Source: Ligustrum vulgare
Taxonomy: Eukaryota; Streptophyta; Magnoliopsida; Lamiales; Oleaceae
Reading direction: 5' to 3'
Assembly: GCA_963555705.1 (NCBI GenBank)
Contig: OY743183.1
Coordinates: forward strand, 46,427,466 to 46,491,465
Length of the DNA: 64,000 nucleotides
Shown: positions 47,231 to 59,308 of the stretch, piece by piece
How positions within the stretch are numbered: the first letter of the stretch is position 1
Layout of the letters: the number at the start of each line of letters is the position of its first letter
Notes under the pieces: generated by a model
The model's database searches: none
The model's input: the letters and a program-made list of their open reading frames with translations, nothing else
What the model was told of the DNA's origin: nothing
Program-made: the position numbers and the translations under genes

Positions 47231-47386
47231 CGGTGCAGCGCTGGTGCCCGTCGTTGGGACCGCCATAATGGCCCCTTCACCTGGTGTGGCAACCTCCGAT
47301 GGGTCTGGTGGAGAAGGTTCTACATTAGCACTGCCTCCTCGAGTGATTCTACTTCTTCTAGATTGTTTGATCCTAGCCATACTCAA

Positions 47387-48640
47387 GGTGGGTGACGAAT
47401 TTGTGAGAGTAGGGGAAGAAAGAAGCTAGGGTTTTTGATGAGAGGAGATTTAGGAAATTGGGAACACGTATATACTCGAGATATATAAGGGTTTTGTTTT
47501 TAAAATGGACTCAAATATAAAAGGAATTAGAGTTCAATATGGTAACTAGAAGATCTTAAGAGTCCTAATTCCCGCCAACTTCTTTCCTTCAAAAATAGGA
47601 TAAATATAGAAACAGAATAATTCAAGAATTAGGAAACAAATATATTACCAAAATTGGGCCCCACAATTAATTGACTTTTTCTGCAAGGTTTGCACATATT
47701 AGCCCACAATATACTGCCTTAAATAAATATTTTCAGAATAATATCTAAAATTCGTGAAAAATCTAAATGATCTGGGTACCTGAGACATGTCTGAGTACTA
47801 TTGACATCTATTAAGGTAGATAGATCTGGTAGTGTACAGTCCACCATATATATGATTAAGTTGATTAAGGTGCATATGCGATCTGATCAATGCTTAGTCA
47901 TTCAAATACTGTTAAAAATCATATGATTGCCCTGACTTATTTGATTTGTCATCGTAGTGCCCAATAAGACCGATTAATATCTATTTAAAATGCATTTTCT
48001 CAAATCCGGTTTGTCGACTTTTTCAATCTTTGGTAATGTCTTTTGGAGGTGGAAATGGCTTCACACAATCCCCATAAGTTATCTAACAAGATGTTCTCCT
48101 TTAGATTAGAAGAAGGGTATGAACTTGACTTGGATTGGTAGATTCACATAATCCCTAGAAGTTATCTTACTAGGTTTTCCCCTTTTTCTTTGATAATTTC
48201 ACTTTTTCCTTATATATATAATTTTTTAGACTAAAGGGTATGAATTTAGCTTGGATAGGTAGCCTTCTTTTCCACTAGCCCTACCCTTGGATAATAAGAT
48301 AATGCATGTAATACTATAAGCAAGATTCAGATCATAGGTCTAAACACAGAATATGAAATCTCATCTAGTAACAAACCATATGACTTAGATAGTAATGACT
48401 TATCCTTTCAATTGTACATATTTGAGTGCTAGTTAGATTCATCTGGAGACATGTTAACTGTCATCAGCCATAAGTATTTGTCTCATTATCAGCCTCAGGC
48501 ACTCAGATATATCTGCAAGCAGAAATGCTCTACACTTAGTATAAGAATAGGATAAGTCAACCTAAATGCATGCAAGAAAAAAAGAAAAAATGCAATTTTT
48601 TTTAAATATGCATCCTATTCAGGAGAAGTTGATACTCCTA
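47387..48640. other. Spacer of copia B between pol and the extra ORF
   Basis: Non-coding AT-rich sequence of about 1.25 kb. No motif recognised. Confidence 0.5.
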
Positions 48641-51600
48641 TTTATTTTCTAAGATTTTCAAATTTGACAATATCAAGGATCTTAGTGAACAAATCTGCAA
48701 GCTGTAGATCAGTCTATATGTGCTCCAGATTGACAATCTTTTGTTCCACCAATTCTCTAATGAAGTGGTGTCTGATGTCAATGTGTTTTGTTCTGGAGAG
48801 CTGGACAGTTTTTTAAGATGTTGATAGCACTAGTGTTGTCACAGTAAATAGTGGTTTGTTATATAGAAATCTCATAGTCTTCCAACATTTGTTTCATCCA
48901 AAAGAGTTGTGTACAGCAACTACTAGCTGCAATATACTCCGCTTCAACTGTGGAAAGGGATACTGAATTTTGTTTTCTGCTTAGCCATGCCACCAAGTTG
49001 TTTCTAATGTAAAAACAGCCTCCAGATGTACTCTTCCGATCATCCACATTCCCTGCCCAGTCTGCATCTGAATAGCCCACAAGATGGGTCGTGGTGTCTC
49101 TAGTAAACCAGATTCCATAACTCAATGTACCACTTACATATCTGATGATCCTTTTTACAGCAGCAACATGAGACTCCTTGGGTTTGGCCTGATATCTTGC
49201 ACACACTCCAACACTCAAAGGATACGTCTTCCCTACTGGCAATAAGGTACAGAAGACTACCAATCATGCTTCTGTAGAGGGATGGATCTAAATCCTTGCC
49301 ACTGTCATCCTTTGAAAGTCTCAATGTAGTTGCCATGGGAGTTCTCATTGCCTTTGCATCTTCAAGTCCAAATTTCTTCATAGTACCAGTTTTCAGATGT
49401 TGTTTCTTTCAAAATGATTGAGTTCCTCCTGCATAGCCTGTATCCAGTTTTCGTTTGTCAAAGCTTCCTTGACATTTTTTAGTTCAATCTGTGACATATG
49501 ACAGATGTTTCCCATATCAGCAGCAAATTTTCTTCTGGTTACATTTCTTTTAGATAGATCAGTGAGAATGTTGTCAAGTGGATGAGCCTTTTGAATCCTA
49601 GTAGGTGGTTTTTTCGATACTTCTGATTCTGCAATATCAGGTATATCTTGGTAGTCATATGCGTCTGGATATGAAGATGTTACTTAGTGCCAAGATTCAT
49701 CCTGGTCGCATTCTTCAGTATTATGAAGACTTCCTGCTTGGTGCTGTTTCTCTTCTGATTTTTCAGTTTCGGGTTGCTCTTTTGGTGGAGTCTCCAGTTG
49801 ATCAGCATCTACTTCCTACAAATCCGAGTTTAAACTATTAGTGTCATCCACTTTCACATTAACTAACTCAAGAATGGTTTGGGTTCTAAGATTGTAAACT
49901 CTATAGGCCCTACTATTTTCAGCATAACCCAAAAATATTCCTTCATCAGATATTGAGTCAAATTTTCCTAGATGTTCCCTATCTTTTAAAATGTAACATT
50001 TACTTCCAAAAGCATGAAAGTAATCAACCCTAGGTTTTCTATCGTTCCAGATTTCATAGGGAGTTTGATTTATTCTTGTTCTAAGCATGACTCTATTGAT
50101 AATGTAACAAGCAATATTTATGGCTTCTACCCAAAATTTTGTAGGCAATTTATCTCTATTTAGCATGACACGAGCCATCTCTTGTAGAGTTCTATTTTTC
50201 CTTTCCACTACTCCATTCTGTTGAGTAGTCTTCGGGGATGAGAACTCATGCTTGATTCCATATTGGATACAAAATCAGCAAAGTCAGAGTTTTCAAACTC
50301 TTTTCCATGATCACTTCTGATCCTTTTAACTCTTACCCATTCGTCAGTCTTTTAATTGTTCAATTTCTGAAATAGATTGGCAAATTTGTCAAAGGTATCA
50401 GATTTATCACGAATAAACATGACCCATGTGTATCTAGAGAAATCATCAGCACATACATAAATATATCTCTTACCACCAATACTTTCCTTTTGAATAGGAC
50501 CCATCAGAGCCATGTGAATTAATTCAAGTATGTGAGAGGTATTCATAGATGTACCTGATTTGTGTTGGCTTTTGATTTGCTTACCTTTTTGACAGTCACT
50601 GCAGATTTCATCTGGAATGTTTTTTATACTAGCCAAGCCTCTCACAACCTGTAGTCCGGTTAGCTTCATGAGATCATGGTAATATAGATGCCTTAATCTG
50701 TTATGCCACAATTTCTCATTTTTGGTCCTAACAGAATTACAAGTTATGTGACTTTCAAGTGTATAACATTTGTCTTTGGATCTAACTCCCTTAAACAAAA
50801 CACTTTTTAACGAATTAGAATTCTTGTCACAACTTAAAACCTTGCAATAATTTTTAGAAAACATGACAAGCAGGTTATCATTACACAATTGTCCTACACT
50901 GATCAAATTTGCCTTAAGTCCTATAACATATAAGACATTGGTTAATGTAGGTAGTCCCTTGATGTTGATGATACCAGATCCATCTATCTTACCCTTTTGC
51001 CCATCACCAAAGGTAACAACACCTGTCTCGCCTTTTTCAAAATGTGTTAGCAAAGAGAGATCACCTATCACGTGTCTAGAACATCCACTATCAAAATACC
51101 ATGTGTTAGGAATCAAAGCACTTAAAGATAGTTGAACTACATAAGCGTTAGTTCTAATTTTCTTTTCTTGCCTAGAAACAAGTCTTCTTTTGTGCGAATT
51201 GATTAATTTTAAGTATTCATGACACTTAAATACATCATGACCAGATTTAGCACAAAAATTACAGAATAACTGGAAGACAGATGTATCCTGCCGACTCTGA
51301 CAAGGTTGAAATTTTCTGCCAGCCTAATGGACAGACTTGTCTTGCTTGTACAGATTCGGTTGAAAATGTCTTCCTGTATAGTTCCTGGCTAGATGTGAGT
51401 TTTAAGTTCCAACAGCATTGAATTGACGATAGTAGGAGGTAGATACATCTGTGTAGTTTCTAATTTGCTCCTTGTATCCGTATCCCGATTCTTTTACAAA
51501 GTTTATTTTATTGTCATGATTTTTACCTTTACCTTCATATCCAAGACCAGTTTTCAAGCCAACAGGTCTGCCACTGTTCAGGATTTCATCAAGCTGGACA

Positions 51601-52843
51601 GATCCAAGTACTAGTTTCTTGATCTTGTCTTGTGCTTTAGCAAGTTCTGAGCTTAACCTGCTTACCTCATTTTGTTCTTCATCTGGGAATGCAGCTGCGT
51701 CTAGATGTCTTTCCCTGCTATGTTCAGCGAAGGCTTGCAACATTTGGATCTTTTCTTCTGCATTTTGAAGTTCCTTTTTCAAATTTTCAGTGTTTGATTC
51801 AGCTTCATTTGGACTAGTGCCTGAATAAGATGAGTTACCAAATTCAATACCATATAACTGTAAAGCAGTAAAGGTAGTTACCTGTTTTTCAGAATTGCTG
51901 CTATCTAATTCTGATTTAGGTTCATCTATGTCTCCATCACTCCATGTAACATTCATGGCCTTCCTTTCTTTGGTCTTTTTTTTAGTATTAGGACAATCTG
52001 CTGCAATGTGTCCATATCCTTCACATTCTTTACATTAAATACGATTCTTAGGCTTTCGTTCAGACGAGTTAGCATTATTCTTGGGATAGAAATTGTTTTT
52101 CCTCCATTGTTTTTATTGTTTTTTATTCTGGCCTTGAAGATTTGTGGATCTTTCTTTTTGTTTCCCCAGATTCGTCTGGTTCTTCACTGCTTGCTTTGAA
52201 AGCAATCACTTATTTTTTGTCTTTCTTTCTTCGGGCTAGATTTAACTCATATGTCATTAATGACCCTACAAGTTCCTCAACTCGCATGGTTGAAAGATCC
52301 TTACTTTCTTCAATAGCTATCACTTTTGAATGGAACCTGTCTGGTAAAGATCTAAGGATTTTTTTGTACAATTTGCTCATTTGAGTAGGTTTTCCCAAGA
52401 GCATCAGCTGAGTTGGTGAGATCACTCAATCTGGCGTAGAGCTTTTAAAGTCTTCTCTTGTTCATACTCAAGAGTGATCATTTGCAGCTTGGAGGTTTTA
52501 ACAGCATTGGTTCCTTCATTTGCTACTTTCAAAGCATCCCATGCTTCCTTGGCGGTTCTTAAGGATGAAATCAGCCTAAATTGACCTGGATCAACCAAAG
52601 AAACAATAGCATTAAGTGCTTTTAAATTCCAATTTACATTAGCTAATTCATCAGCGGTATATGCACTTCTAGATACAGTTGTTACAATACCTCCAGCAGT
52701 GACAATATGTGATGTGTAAGCCTCAAGGACAGATGTCCAACAATGTTCATCAATAGACTGAATAAAAAATTTCATACGGATTTTCAATATGCATAGTTAT
52801 TACCAGTTAACAAAGGTGGCCTAAGAGATGCAGAATTTTCCAT
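48640..52843 (-). pseudogene. Gag-pol remnant of copia B with most of reverse transcriptase deleted
   Basis: Gag starts at ATG 52843 and shows KIRMKFFIQSIDEHCW, LRTAKEAWDAL and ILRSLPDRFHSKV. A CCHC knuckle, CKECEGYGHIAADC, lies near 52030-51985. Next is a coiled-coil-rich segment (51956-51402; LKKELQNAEEKIQMLQAF), then protease YFDSGCSRHV (about 51095), pre-integrase LWHNRLRHL (about 50720) and integrase (CSDCQKGKQ, VCADDFSRYTW, then MERKNRTLQEMARV at 50208). Around 49385 the frame passes directly from the start of RT (NWIQAMQEELNHFERNN) to the connection before RNase H (KKFGLEDAKAMRTPM). The RT catalytic YVDD region is therefore absent. RNase H follows (GYSDADWAG, VEAEYIAAS) to about 48640. 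It is non-functional. Confidence 0.92.
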
Positions 52844-52880
52844 TTTAGACAACCGGATCTCACTTTTTAGAAGTGAACCC

Positions 52881-52893
52881 GCTCTGATACTAA
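52881..52893 (-). promoter_or_regulatory. Primer-binding site of copia B
   Basis: On the minus strand TTAGTATCAGAGC directly follows the 5' LTR, a slightly changed form of the tRNA-Met PBS TTGGTATCAGAGC. Confidence 0.8.
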
Positions 52894-52894
52894 T

Positions 52895-54085
52895 TGAAAA
52901 TTTAAAGTTGTCTAAATTTTATGCTTAAACGAACAGACTGTCATAGATATGTCTGGATAGTAACAAATTAATAGTAAATCGTTAAGATTTGTTTTAGCGC
53001 AAGACCAGATGAATCTTGCTAATGCAGATTTGTCTGGATAGTAAAATGTAAACTGACAGTATAAACTATGCAGAACTGTAAAGAAATAAGAACAAAATAT
53101 TTGAGCTTAACATGGGAAAAACCCTAACAGGGAAAACCCACGTGCCCGCACCCTGTGGACAAAAATCAATCATTAATTTAAGAAAAGTGTTTACATATAT
53201 CAATCTAAGCTACAAGATAAATGTACGCATAGACTTATCAAACACCCAAGAAATAAATCACTCCCTGGTCCTTCTATGGCGTGTAATATGAGCTGGCGTT
53301 CCACCACTCTTCAGTAGCTTTCTTTGAACTGCAACATACTTTAGCACACACGAACTCCCGTTCTTGATTCAAACCTCCAGTTTGATTTTTAGGATGAATG
53401 TCTTTTCTTCTCTAAGTGATTGATAATCTCCTTCCGGAGAATCAACAACACACCAATGTAGGGGATGTGTATTTTTGAGCACCACACGAATTTCTTGAAT
53501 TCTACATGCTTGGGGAAACCATCCACGTTTCTCTTATTTATGTGCAATTAATTGCTTGTTGATCCAGAATTCTACTTGCACCAAATCTTGATTTCCTGCA
53601 ATAAAATCAAGAATAAGATAAGGTAAGATAAATCAAGAATCTTACCATAATTGACAATAAGGTAAGATAATCATAAATCCAATAATCTTACAATAAGTGA
53701 TGATAAGATAAGATAATCAAGCATGTTTGCAAATCTTACCAAATGTGATAAACTTGGATACCAAGAATAAAATCATCAAGATACTCGGCCAATTCACAAG
53801 ATTATCACAATATTTCGTGATCAACATTTCTTGATTCTAATCATAAAAGATAAGCAACAAATCTTGATCAATATTTCTTGATTCAAACAAAATAAGCAAC
53901 AAACATTATCTCCAAAATTAAATGATTATCACAAATATATAGGAGATAAAAATATTACATCCAAGAAATATTTAAGTAATTTAATTAAACTTAATAAATT
54001 ACTAAATACACGTATTTAGTAATTAAATTTACTTAAATTACACACTTGTAGAAAAATAGAAAATGTCAACTTTGTTAAGTTAACA
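52895..54085 (-). repeat. 5' LTR of copia B
   Basis: 1191 bp. On the minus strand it starts TGTTAACTT and ends TTTTCA, followed by the PBS. Adjacent TSD ACTAT at 54086-54090. Confidence 0.93.
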
Positions 54086-54920
54086 ACTATAAATTTTGGT
54101 GTGTGAAGATGAAGACTTCCTTTATTGTTGTGGATCTATGGGGTATGGTGGAGAATGGCTTTGAAGACCCTGAAAATGAGGATTCCTAACAGCAGCCAAG
54201 AAGAAGGAACTTAAAGAAGCAAGGCAAAGGGATGCAAGTGCACTTTCAATGTTGCATAGGGCAATGTCTAATTTGTTCTTTCCAAGAATCATGATGGCAA
54301 GCAAAGGAAATGAAGCATGTTAAATTCTAAGGAAGGAATACCAAGGAGACTTGAAGGTAAAAGCCATTAAACTTCAATCTATTAGAAGAGATTTTGAAAA
54401 TATGAAAATGAAAGACAATGAAAGCGTAAAGGAATTTTTGGATAGATTTAATGAGCTTGTGAATCAAATGAAGTCATATGGTGAAAATGTTAGAAATACA
54501 AAAATGGTGGAAACGATTTTAATTAGTTTGCCGGAAAAATATGATTCTCTTGTGGCGGTGATTGAAGAAACAAAATTTGAATCGACGGTCCGAAAAATCA
54601 ATGGAGAGTGCATTTCAATCTAAACTAAATGTTGGATCAAATGGCAACACAAGGCAGCCCCAAAATTATGAAAAGAGGATGGATATGTCAAGTAGAGGTG
54701 GAAGAAGTGGTAGGGGAAGTACAAGAGGAAGAAGTCCAAGAGGTAGAGATAGAAGTAATTTTGAAAGGAGATTTAGAGGAGAAGATCAATCACAAAGGTG
54801 CAAAATTTGCAAGAGAAGTAGCCATAATGAAAATGATTGTTGGTTTAAAGGGAAGCCACAATGTTACAATTGTAAAGGATTTGGAGATGTGCAAAAGGAT
54901 TGTAGATCAAAGAATACTTA
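54086..54920 (+). pseudogene. Gag of copia A (main part)
   Basis: The frame interrupted at 40856 in the N-terminal FDGQNY motif of copia gag resumes at 54086 with KFWCVKMK. The remainder has stops to about 54330, then a clear UBN2 gag block (KLQSIRRDFENMKMKDNESV, LVAVIEETKFE) and an RGG/RG-rich stretch (54690-54780). CCHC-type motifs follow near the end (CKICKRSSHNENDC, CYNCKGFGDVQKDC). Frameshifts near 54600 and stops show that it is dead. Confidence 0.85.
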
Positions 54921-54963
54921 ACAAGACAATTGCGTAGCCGAGAAGGAGGATGAATCAAGTTTT

Positions 54964-55290
54964 TTGTACTTCTTTGAATGCACCGAAATAACAAATGAAG
55001 CATGTTTCTCAAGTATAAATTACTCAAATGAAACTCAATGGTACTTGGATAGTGGATGCACAAATTACATGACTTCAAATGAAGGAATATTTGTTGATAT
55101 GGAAGATTCAAACTCAAAAGTGAGATTGGGAAATAGAGATGTAGTAAATGTGAAGGTAAAAGGAAGAATTGGAGTTCAAACAAAGAAGGGCTCTAGACTT
55201 ATTCGAGATGTCATGCATGTACCGAACTTAGACCAAAATTTGCTAAGTGTTGGACAGCTTTTAGAGAATAGTTATTCTCTATTTTTTAAT
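54964..55290 (+). pseudogene. Protease region of copia A, cut by an LTR derivative
   Basis: WYLDSGCTNYMTS (about 55040) is the protease active-site motif. The block continues to HVPNLDQNLLSVGQLLENSY (about 55215-55275), the usual boundary to the pre-integrase domain, and is interrupted at 55291 by a small LTR element. Confidence 0.87.
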
Positions 55291-56590
55291 TGTTAGAAAT
55301 ATAAAAGCGGAATTGATATATTGATATTGTTGTTGTTATTATGAATAACTCAATACAATCAACCCTATTTATAGGAAAAATCCTAACTCTACAAGGTAAA
55401 AATAAAATCAAAATATATAGTTTCCTAATCTATAATATCAATTTGAATATCAATAGATTTAATGTAGGAAACTAAATTAATTCAGAATATATTTATTTTC
55501 ATTCCATATTTAACACTCCCCCTCAAATTAGAGTGTGGATGTCAAGAACGCAACTTGCGAATAAGTGTGGACAAGCCAGCCATGTAGAGTTGACACACAA
55601 GTTGTTCAACCTGTCTTGTAAATTTAACGGTCATCTTGGATTGATATTGTAATGAAGGATTAATTGGATATATAAATCTAAGATTCACAACCAGGGGAAC
55701 CCTTAAAAAAATATACATCCAGCGTAAAGAGATGTAAATCCAGTGGATATGATAATCGTCTTATCATCAAGGTTGATTTGGTAGAGAAATGGAATACAAA
55801 TAGAAGGCTGAAAAACAATGTAAGAAATAGTGACACATGAAGATTTAGGTATTGGTTTATATGGGTGGTTTTTATTTTTTTATTTTTTTTAATTGGGGGG
55901 AATGGAATTTTGGGTTTGTAAATTTTCAATCCCTAATTTTCAATCCCCAACTTTGAAACCTTAATTTTAAATGGTTTTAGAAGTAGATGTTTTATGATGG
56001 AGAACAATGGGTAGAATTTATTTAGTGGGGATTGGGCTATCATTTGAGGTTGTTGGGGTGCTTCCTTTGGCAACCTATTGGATTATCCCATAAATGCTCC
56101 AGGAAGAATAAAAGGACAAGCTGTAGAAGCTTCAAATTCCACCTTAGGAACAATTTCAAAACTTGATTCGGCCACCACGAGTCGGACCCATGTTCTTGTT
56201 GGTTGGTGTCTAGGTAGAGAGTGAGAGATTTGACTAACACACGATAAAATAGCAATATAGCATGATGAATAGCAATATGGCTGGATGAGCGGCAAAGGTT
56301 GCTCGCCGGAAGTGGAACTCGACCGGAATTTAGGCCATGATCGAATTTGGTTCTGATACCATGTTAGAAATATAAAAGCGGAATTGATATATTGATATTG
56401 TTGTTGTTATTATGAAATAACTCAATACAATCAATCCTATTTATAGGGAAAATCCTAACTCTATAAGGTAAAAATAAAATCAAAATATATAGTTTCCTAA
56501 TCTATAATATCAATTTGAATATCAATAGATTTAATGTAGGAAACTAAATTAATGCAGAATATATTTATTGTCATTCCATATTTAACTTCA
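55291..56590 (-). mobile_element. 1.3-kb copia-type LTR deletion derivative (TRIM-like) nested in A
   Basis: Direct repeats 55291-55522 and about 56361-56590 (about 230 bp, starting TGTTAGAAATATAAAAGCGG) are LTRs. On the minus strand the 5' LTR (56590-56361) is followed by a PBS TGGTATCAGAAC (about 56362-56351). A polypurine tract TTTGAGGGGGAG (about 55523-55534) precedes the 3' LTR. Between them are about 840 bp with no gag or pol; a short stretch before the polypurine tract looks like a copia RNase H tail. The LTRs are close to identical. The TSD is imperfect (TTAAT versus TCATT). Confidence 0.85.
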
Positions 56591-57520
56591 TTGATGGTTA
56601 TTGCATTATTCGTGATAAAAAGGCGAGAAATTCAATCATAGCAAAGGTGAAAATGGAGAATAGAAGCCTTCCTTTCAACTTCAAGCATTCAAATGACAAA
56701 GCTTTTCGAATGGTAGCTAATGAATCTTGGTTATGGCACAAACGGCTTGGACATTTGAACTTTCAAGGGCTGGAATTATTGGACCAGAAGAACATGGTTC
56801 ATGGGCTTCCAAAAATTGAAGAAAACATGAAATTTATGAAGGATGTGCACTTGGAAAGTATCACCGTCAACCATTCCCAAAAGGAGTAGCTTGGAGAGCA
56901 AAGAGATCACTTGAATTGGTGCATGCGAACGTGTGTGGACCGATGCATACACCATCTCACTCTCAAAATAGGTACTTTATCCTATTTATTGATGATTTTA
57001 CAAGAATGACTTAGGTTTATTTTATGAGACAAAAATCTGAAGTTTTTACAATCTTTAAAAAATTTAATATTTTTGTTGAGAAACAAAGTGGCCATTTTAT
57101 AAAAGTGTTGAGGAGTGGCAATGGTAAAGAATATATTTCGAATGAATTTGACCATTTTTTTGAAGTTGAAGGTGTTGACAGGAAATTGACAGTTGGCAAC
57201 AAAATGGTGTTTCCGAAAGGAAGAATCAAACGGTGATTGAGATGGCAAAGTCAATGTTGCATGAAGAAAGGCTTCCAAAAGCCTTTTGAGCTGGAGCGCT
57301 TTATACGACTGTCTACTTGCTAAATAGATGTCCAACAAAGGCGGTATGGAACATGACTCCTATTGAAGCTTGGAATGGGAGAAAACCTTCGGTGACACAC
57401 TTGAAAGTGTTTGGATGTATTTGTTATGCTCAAGTGCCAAAAGAGAAGCAATGCAAACTTGATGAAGCAAGTGAAAAATGCATCTTCATTGGTAGCTCAC
57501 AATCAAAGGGCTATTAGTTG
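56591..57520 (+). pseudogene. Pre-integrase and integrase of copia A
   Basis: After the nested LTR derivative the frame gives GYCIIRDKKAR, then LWHKRLGHLNFQGLELL (about 56730-56780). Integrase pieces follow with several frameshifts (FTIFKKFNIFVEKQSG at 57045, then [20 protein letters not shown] at 57320 and [10 protein letters not shown] at 57410). The catalytic Asp and Glu contexts are partly destroyed. Confidence 0.85.
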
Positions 57521-57742
57521 TACAACTTGAAGAACAAGAAAGTAATTGTTAGTCGTGATGTGTTGTTTGATGAAAATGCTACTTGGAATTGGGAAAAAGT
57601 AGAAGTAGAAAGAAACATTCCAGTTTCAATAAATCTGCCTCAAAAATATGCCATTGAGGATTTGTAAAATGAAGAAAATGGAGTTCATTCAGGCTCACAT
57701 TTATCATCACCAAGCAACCCCTCAAGCTCAACTCCAAGAAAA

Positions 57743-59290
57743 ATGCGGGATTTAAATGATGTTTATGCAAGATGCGACTTTTGTATGATTGAGCTCAAAA
57801 ATTTTGAAGAAGCAATGAAGGAGAAGTGTTGGAAAAAAGCAATGGAAGAAGAAATAGAAGTTATTGAGAAAAACAACACTTGGGAGCTAATTGGAAGACC
57901 AAGTGAGAAAGATGTTATTGGTGTGAAATGGGTCTACAAGGTGAAGCATAATTCCGATGGCTCATTCAAGAGAAACAAAGCAAGATTGGTGGTGAAAGGC
58001 TCTACACAATAGCCCTGTATTAATTACTGGTTGCTCGTCTAGACACCATTAGAGCACTTATTTCTCTTCCAGCCCAAAAAGGTTGGTTGTTGTACCAACT
58101 TGATATCAAGTAATGGAGAACTCAAAGAAGAGGTATATGTTGAACAACCTCAAGGTTTTATTATCAAAGGAGAAGAAGACAAAGTGTATAAGCTAAGAAA
58201 GGTTTTTTTATTGGATCAAACAAGCACCAAGAGCATGTTATAGTCAAATTGATGGCTATTTTCAACAACGTGAATTTTTGAAGAGCAAAAGTGAGCCAAC
58301 CTTGTACGTAAAACATCAAGGTAACACCGACATTCTTATTATTGCATTATATGTTGATGATTTGGTGTTTAGGGAAATAATGCAAAGATGATTGAAGATT
58401 TTAAAGTTGAAATGATGAAAAAAATATGAAATGAGTGATTTGGGTTTGTTGCATCATTTTCTTGGTATGGAAGTATATCAAGATGAAAATGGGGTGTTTA
58501 TTTCTCAAATGAAGTATGCCGAAAAAGTGCTTAAAAAACTTAGAATGTTTGGATGTAAATGTGTGGAAACGCCTTTAGCTTGCAATGAGAATTTGATGAA
58601 GGATGATGGAGAAAAGAAGGTTGATGAAACTCTTTATAGATGCTTGATTGGAAACTTGCTTTATCTCACTGTAACAAGACCGGATATCATGTTTGCCGCA
58701 AGTTTGCTTTCAAGGTTCATGAGTAATCCAAGTCACAAGCATTTTGGTGTTGGAAAATGAGTTTTGATATATATAATAGGGACATTAAACCTTGGGATCA
58801 GGTTTGAGAAGAATTTGGAAGTGAAGTTAAGAGGCTTTTGTGATAGTGATTGGGGAGGTTGTGTTGATGATATGAAGAGCACCTCCGGTTATGCATTTTC
58901 TCTTGGCTTGGGAGTATTTTCGTGGCTATCCAAGAAGCAACAATCCATTGCTCAATCCTCAGCTGAAACGGATTATATGTTAGCCTCTATTGCAACTTCA
59001 CAAGCTATATGGCTAATGAGAATTTTGGAAGACATTGGAGAGAAGCAAGGAGAAGCCACACCATTGTTTTGTGACAACAAATCTGATATTGCAATGACAA
59101 AGAATCCATGTTTTCATAGTAGAACAAGGCACATTACAATCAAGTATCACTTCATTTGAGATGCAATTAAAGAAGGAGAAGTTGAACTCAACTATTGCAA
59201 GTCCGAAGAACAAGTGGCGGACATCTTCACAAATGCACTTCCAACATCAAGATTTCAGAAACTAAGAAAAGCACTTGGAGTTCAAGAAAA
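57743..59290 (+). pseudogene. Reverse transcriptase and RNase H of copia A
   Basis: RT begins with FEEAMKEKCWKKAMEEEIEV and NNTWELIGRP (57800-57900) and VKWVYKVKHNSDGSFKRNKA. It is heavily shifted over 58015-58430, though the YVDD motif can still be read at 58350-58361. The C-terminal half is better preserved (MSDLGLLHHFLGMEVYQDEN at 58431, VTRPDIMFAASLLSRFMSNP). RNase H follows at 58764-59159 (GFCDSDWGGCVDDMKSTSGY, SSAETDYMLAS, CDNKSDIAM), running to ADIFTNALPTSRFQKL just before the polypurine tract. Confidence 0.88.
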
Positions 59291-59308
59291 ACACATTAAG
59301 GGGGAGAA

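Larger units (their letters stand above)
42676..47386 (-). pseudogene. Extra (env-like position) ORF of copia B, split by a solo LTR
   Basis: The ORF starts at ATG 47386 (MSMARIKQSRRSR), passes a (GA)n-encoded Ser-Leu run with a frame loss, then an Asp/Glu/Ser-rich acidic region to 46853. There it is cut by the solo LTR. It resumes at 43951 with more acidic sequence, then KEVCLPPFNFKFWSSDAYTD (about 43710) and a segment resembling the domain Pfam calls putative plant transposon protein: YANILVDLN, VFVRGQLIKFTVKDVRKWLG (about 43510-43390). A Leu-rich C-terminal coiled coil (LEAEIVRLKAEVSNLK) precedes the stop at 42676-42678. Several frameshifts are present. Its position after pol matches Sirevirus accessory ORFs. 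I see no clear signal peptide or membrane helix, so an envelope role is not supported. Confidence 0.7.
40857..54085 (-). mobile_element. Copia element B (Sirevirus-like), inserted in gag of A, TSD ACTAT
   Basis: ACTAT lies at 40852-40856 and 54086-54090. On the minus strand the 5' LTR is 54085-52895 and the 3' LTR is 42255-40857. A PBS TTAGTATCAGAGC follows the 5' LTR (52893-52881) and a polypurine tract AAAGGGGGAGA precedes the 3' LTR (42257-42267). The 3' LTR begins TC instead of TG. Gag and pol remnants (52843 to about 48640) are followed by an extra ORF (47386-42676) between pol and the 3' LTR. This layout, with coiled-coil in gag, resembles Sireviruses; the lineage call is an inference. 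The element carries a solo LTR at 43952-46852. Confidence 0.93.
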
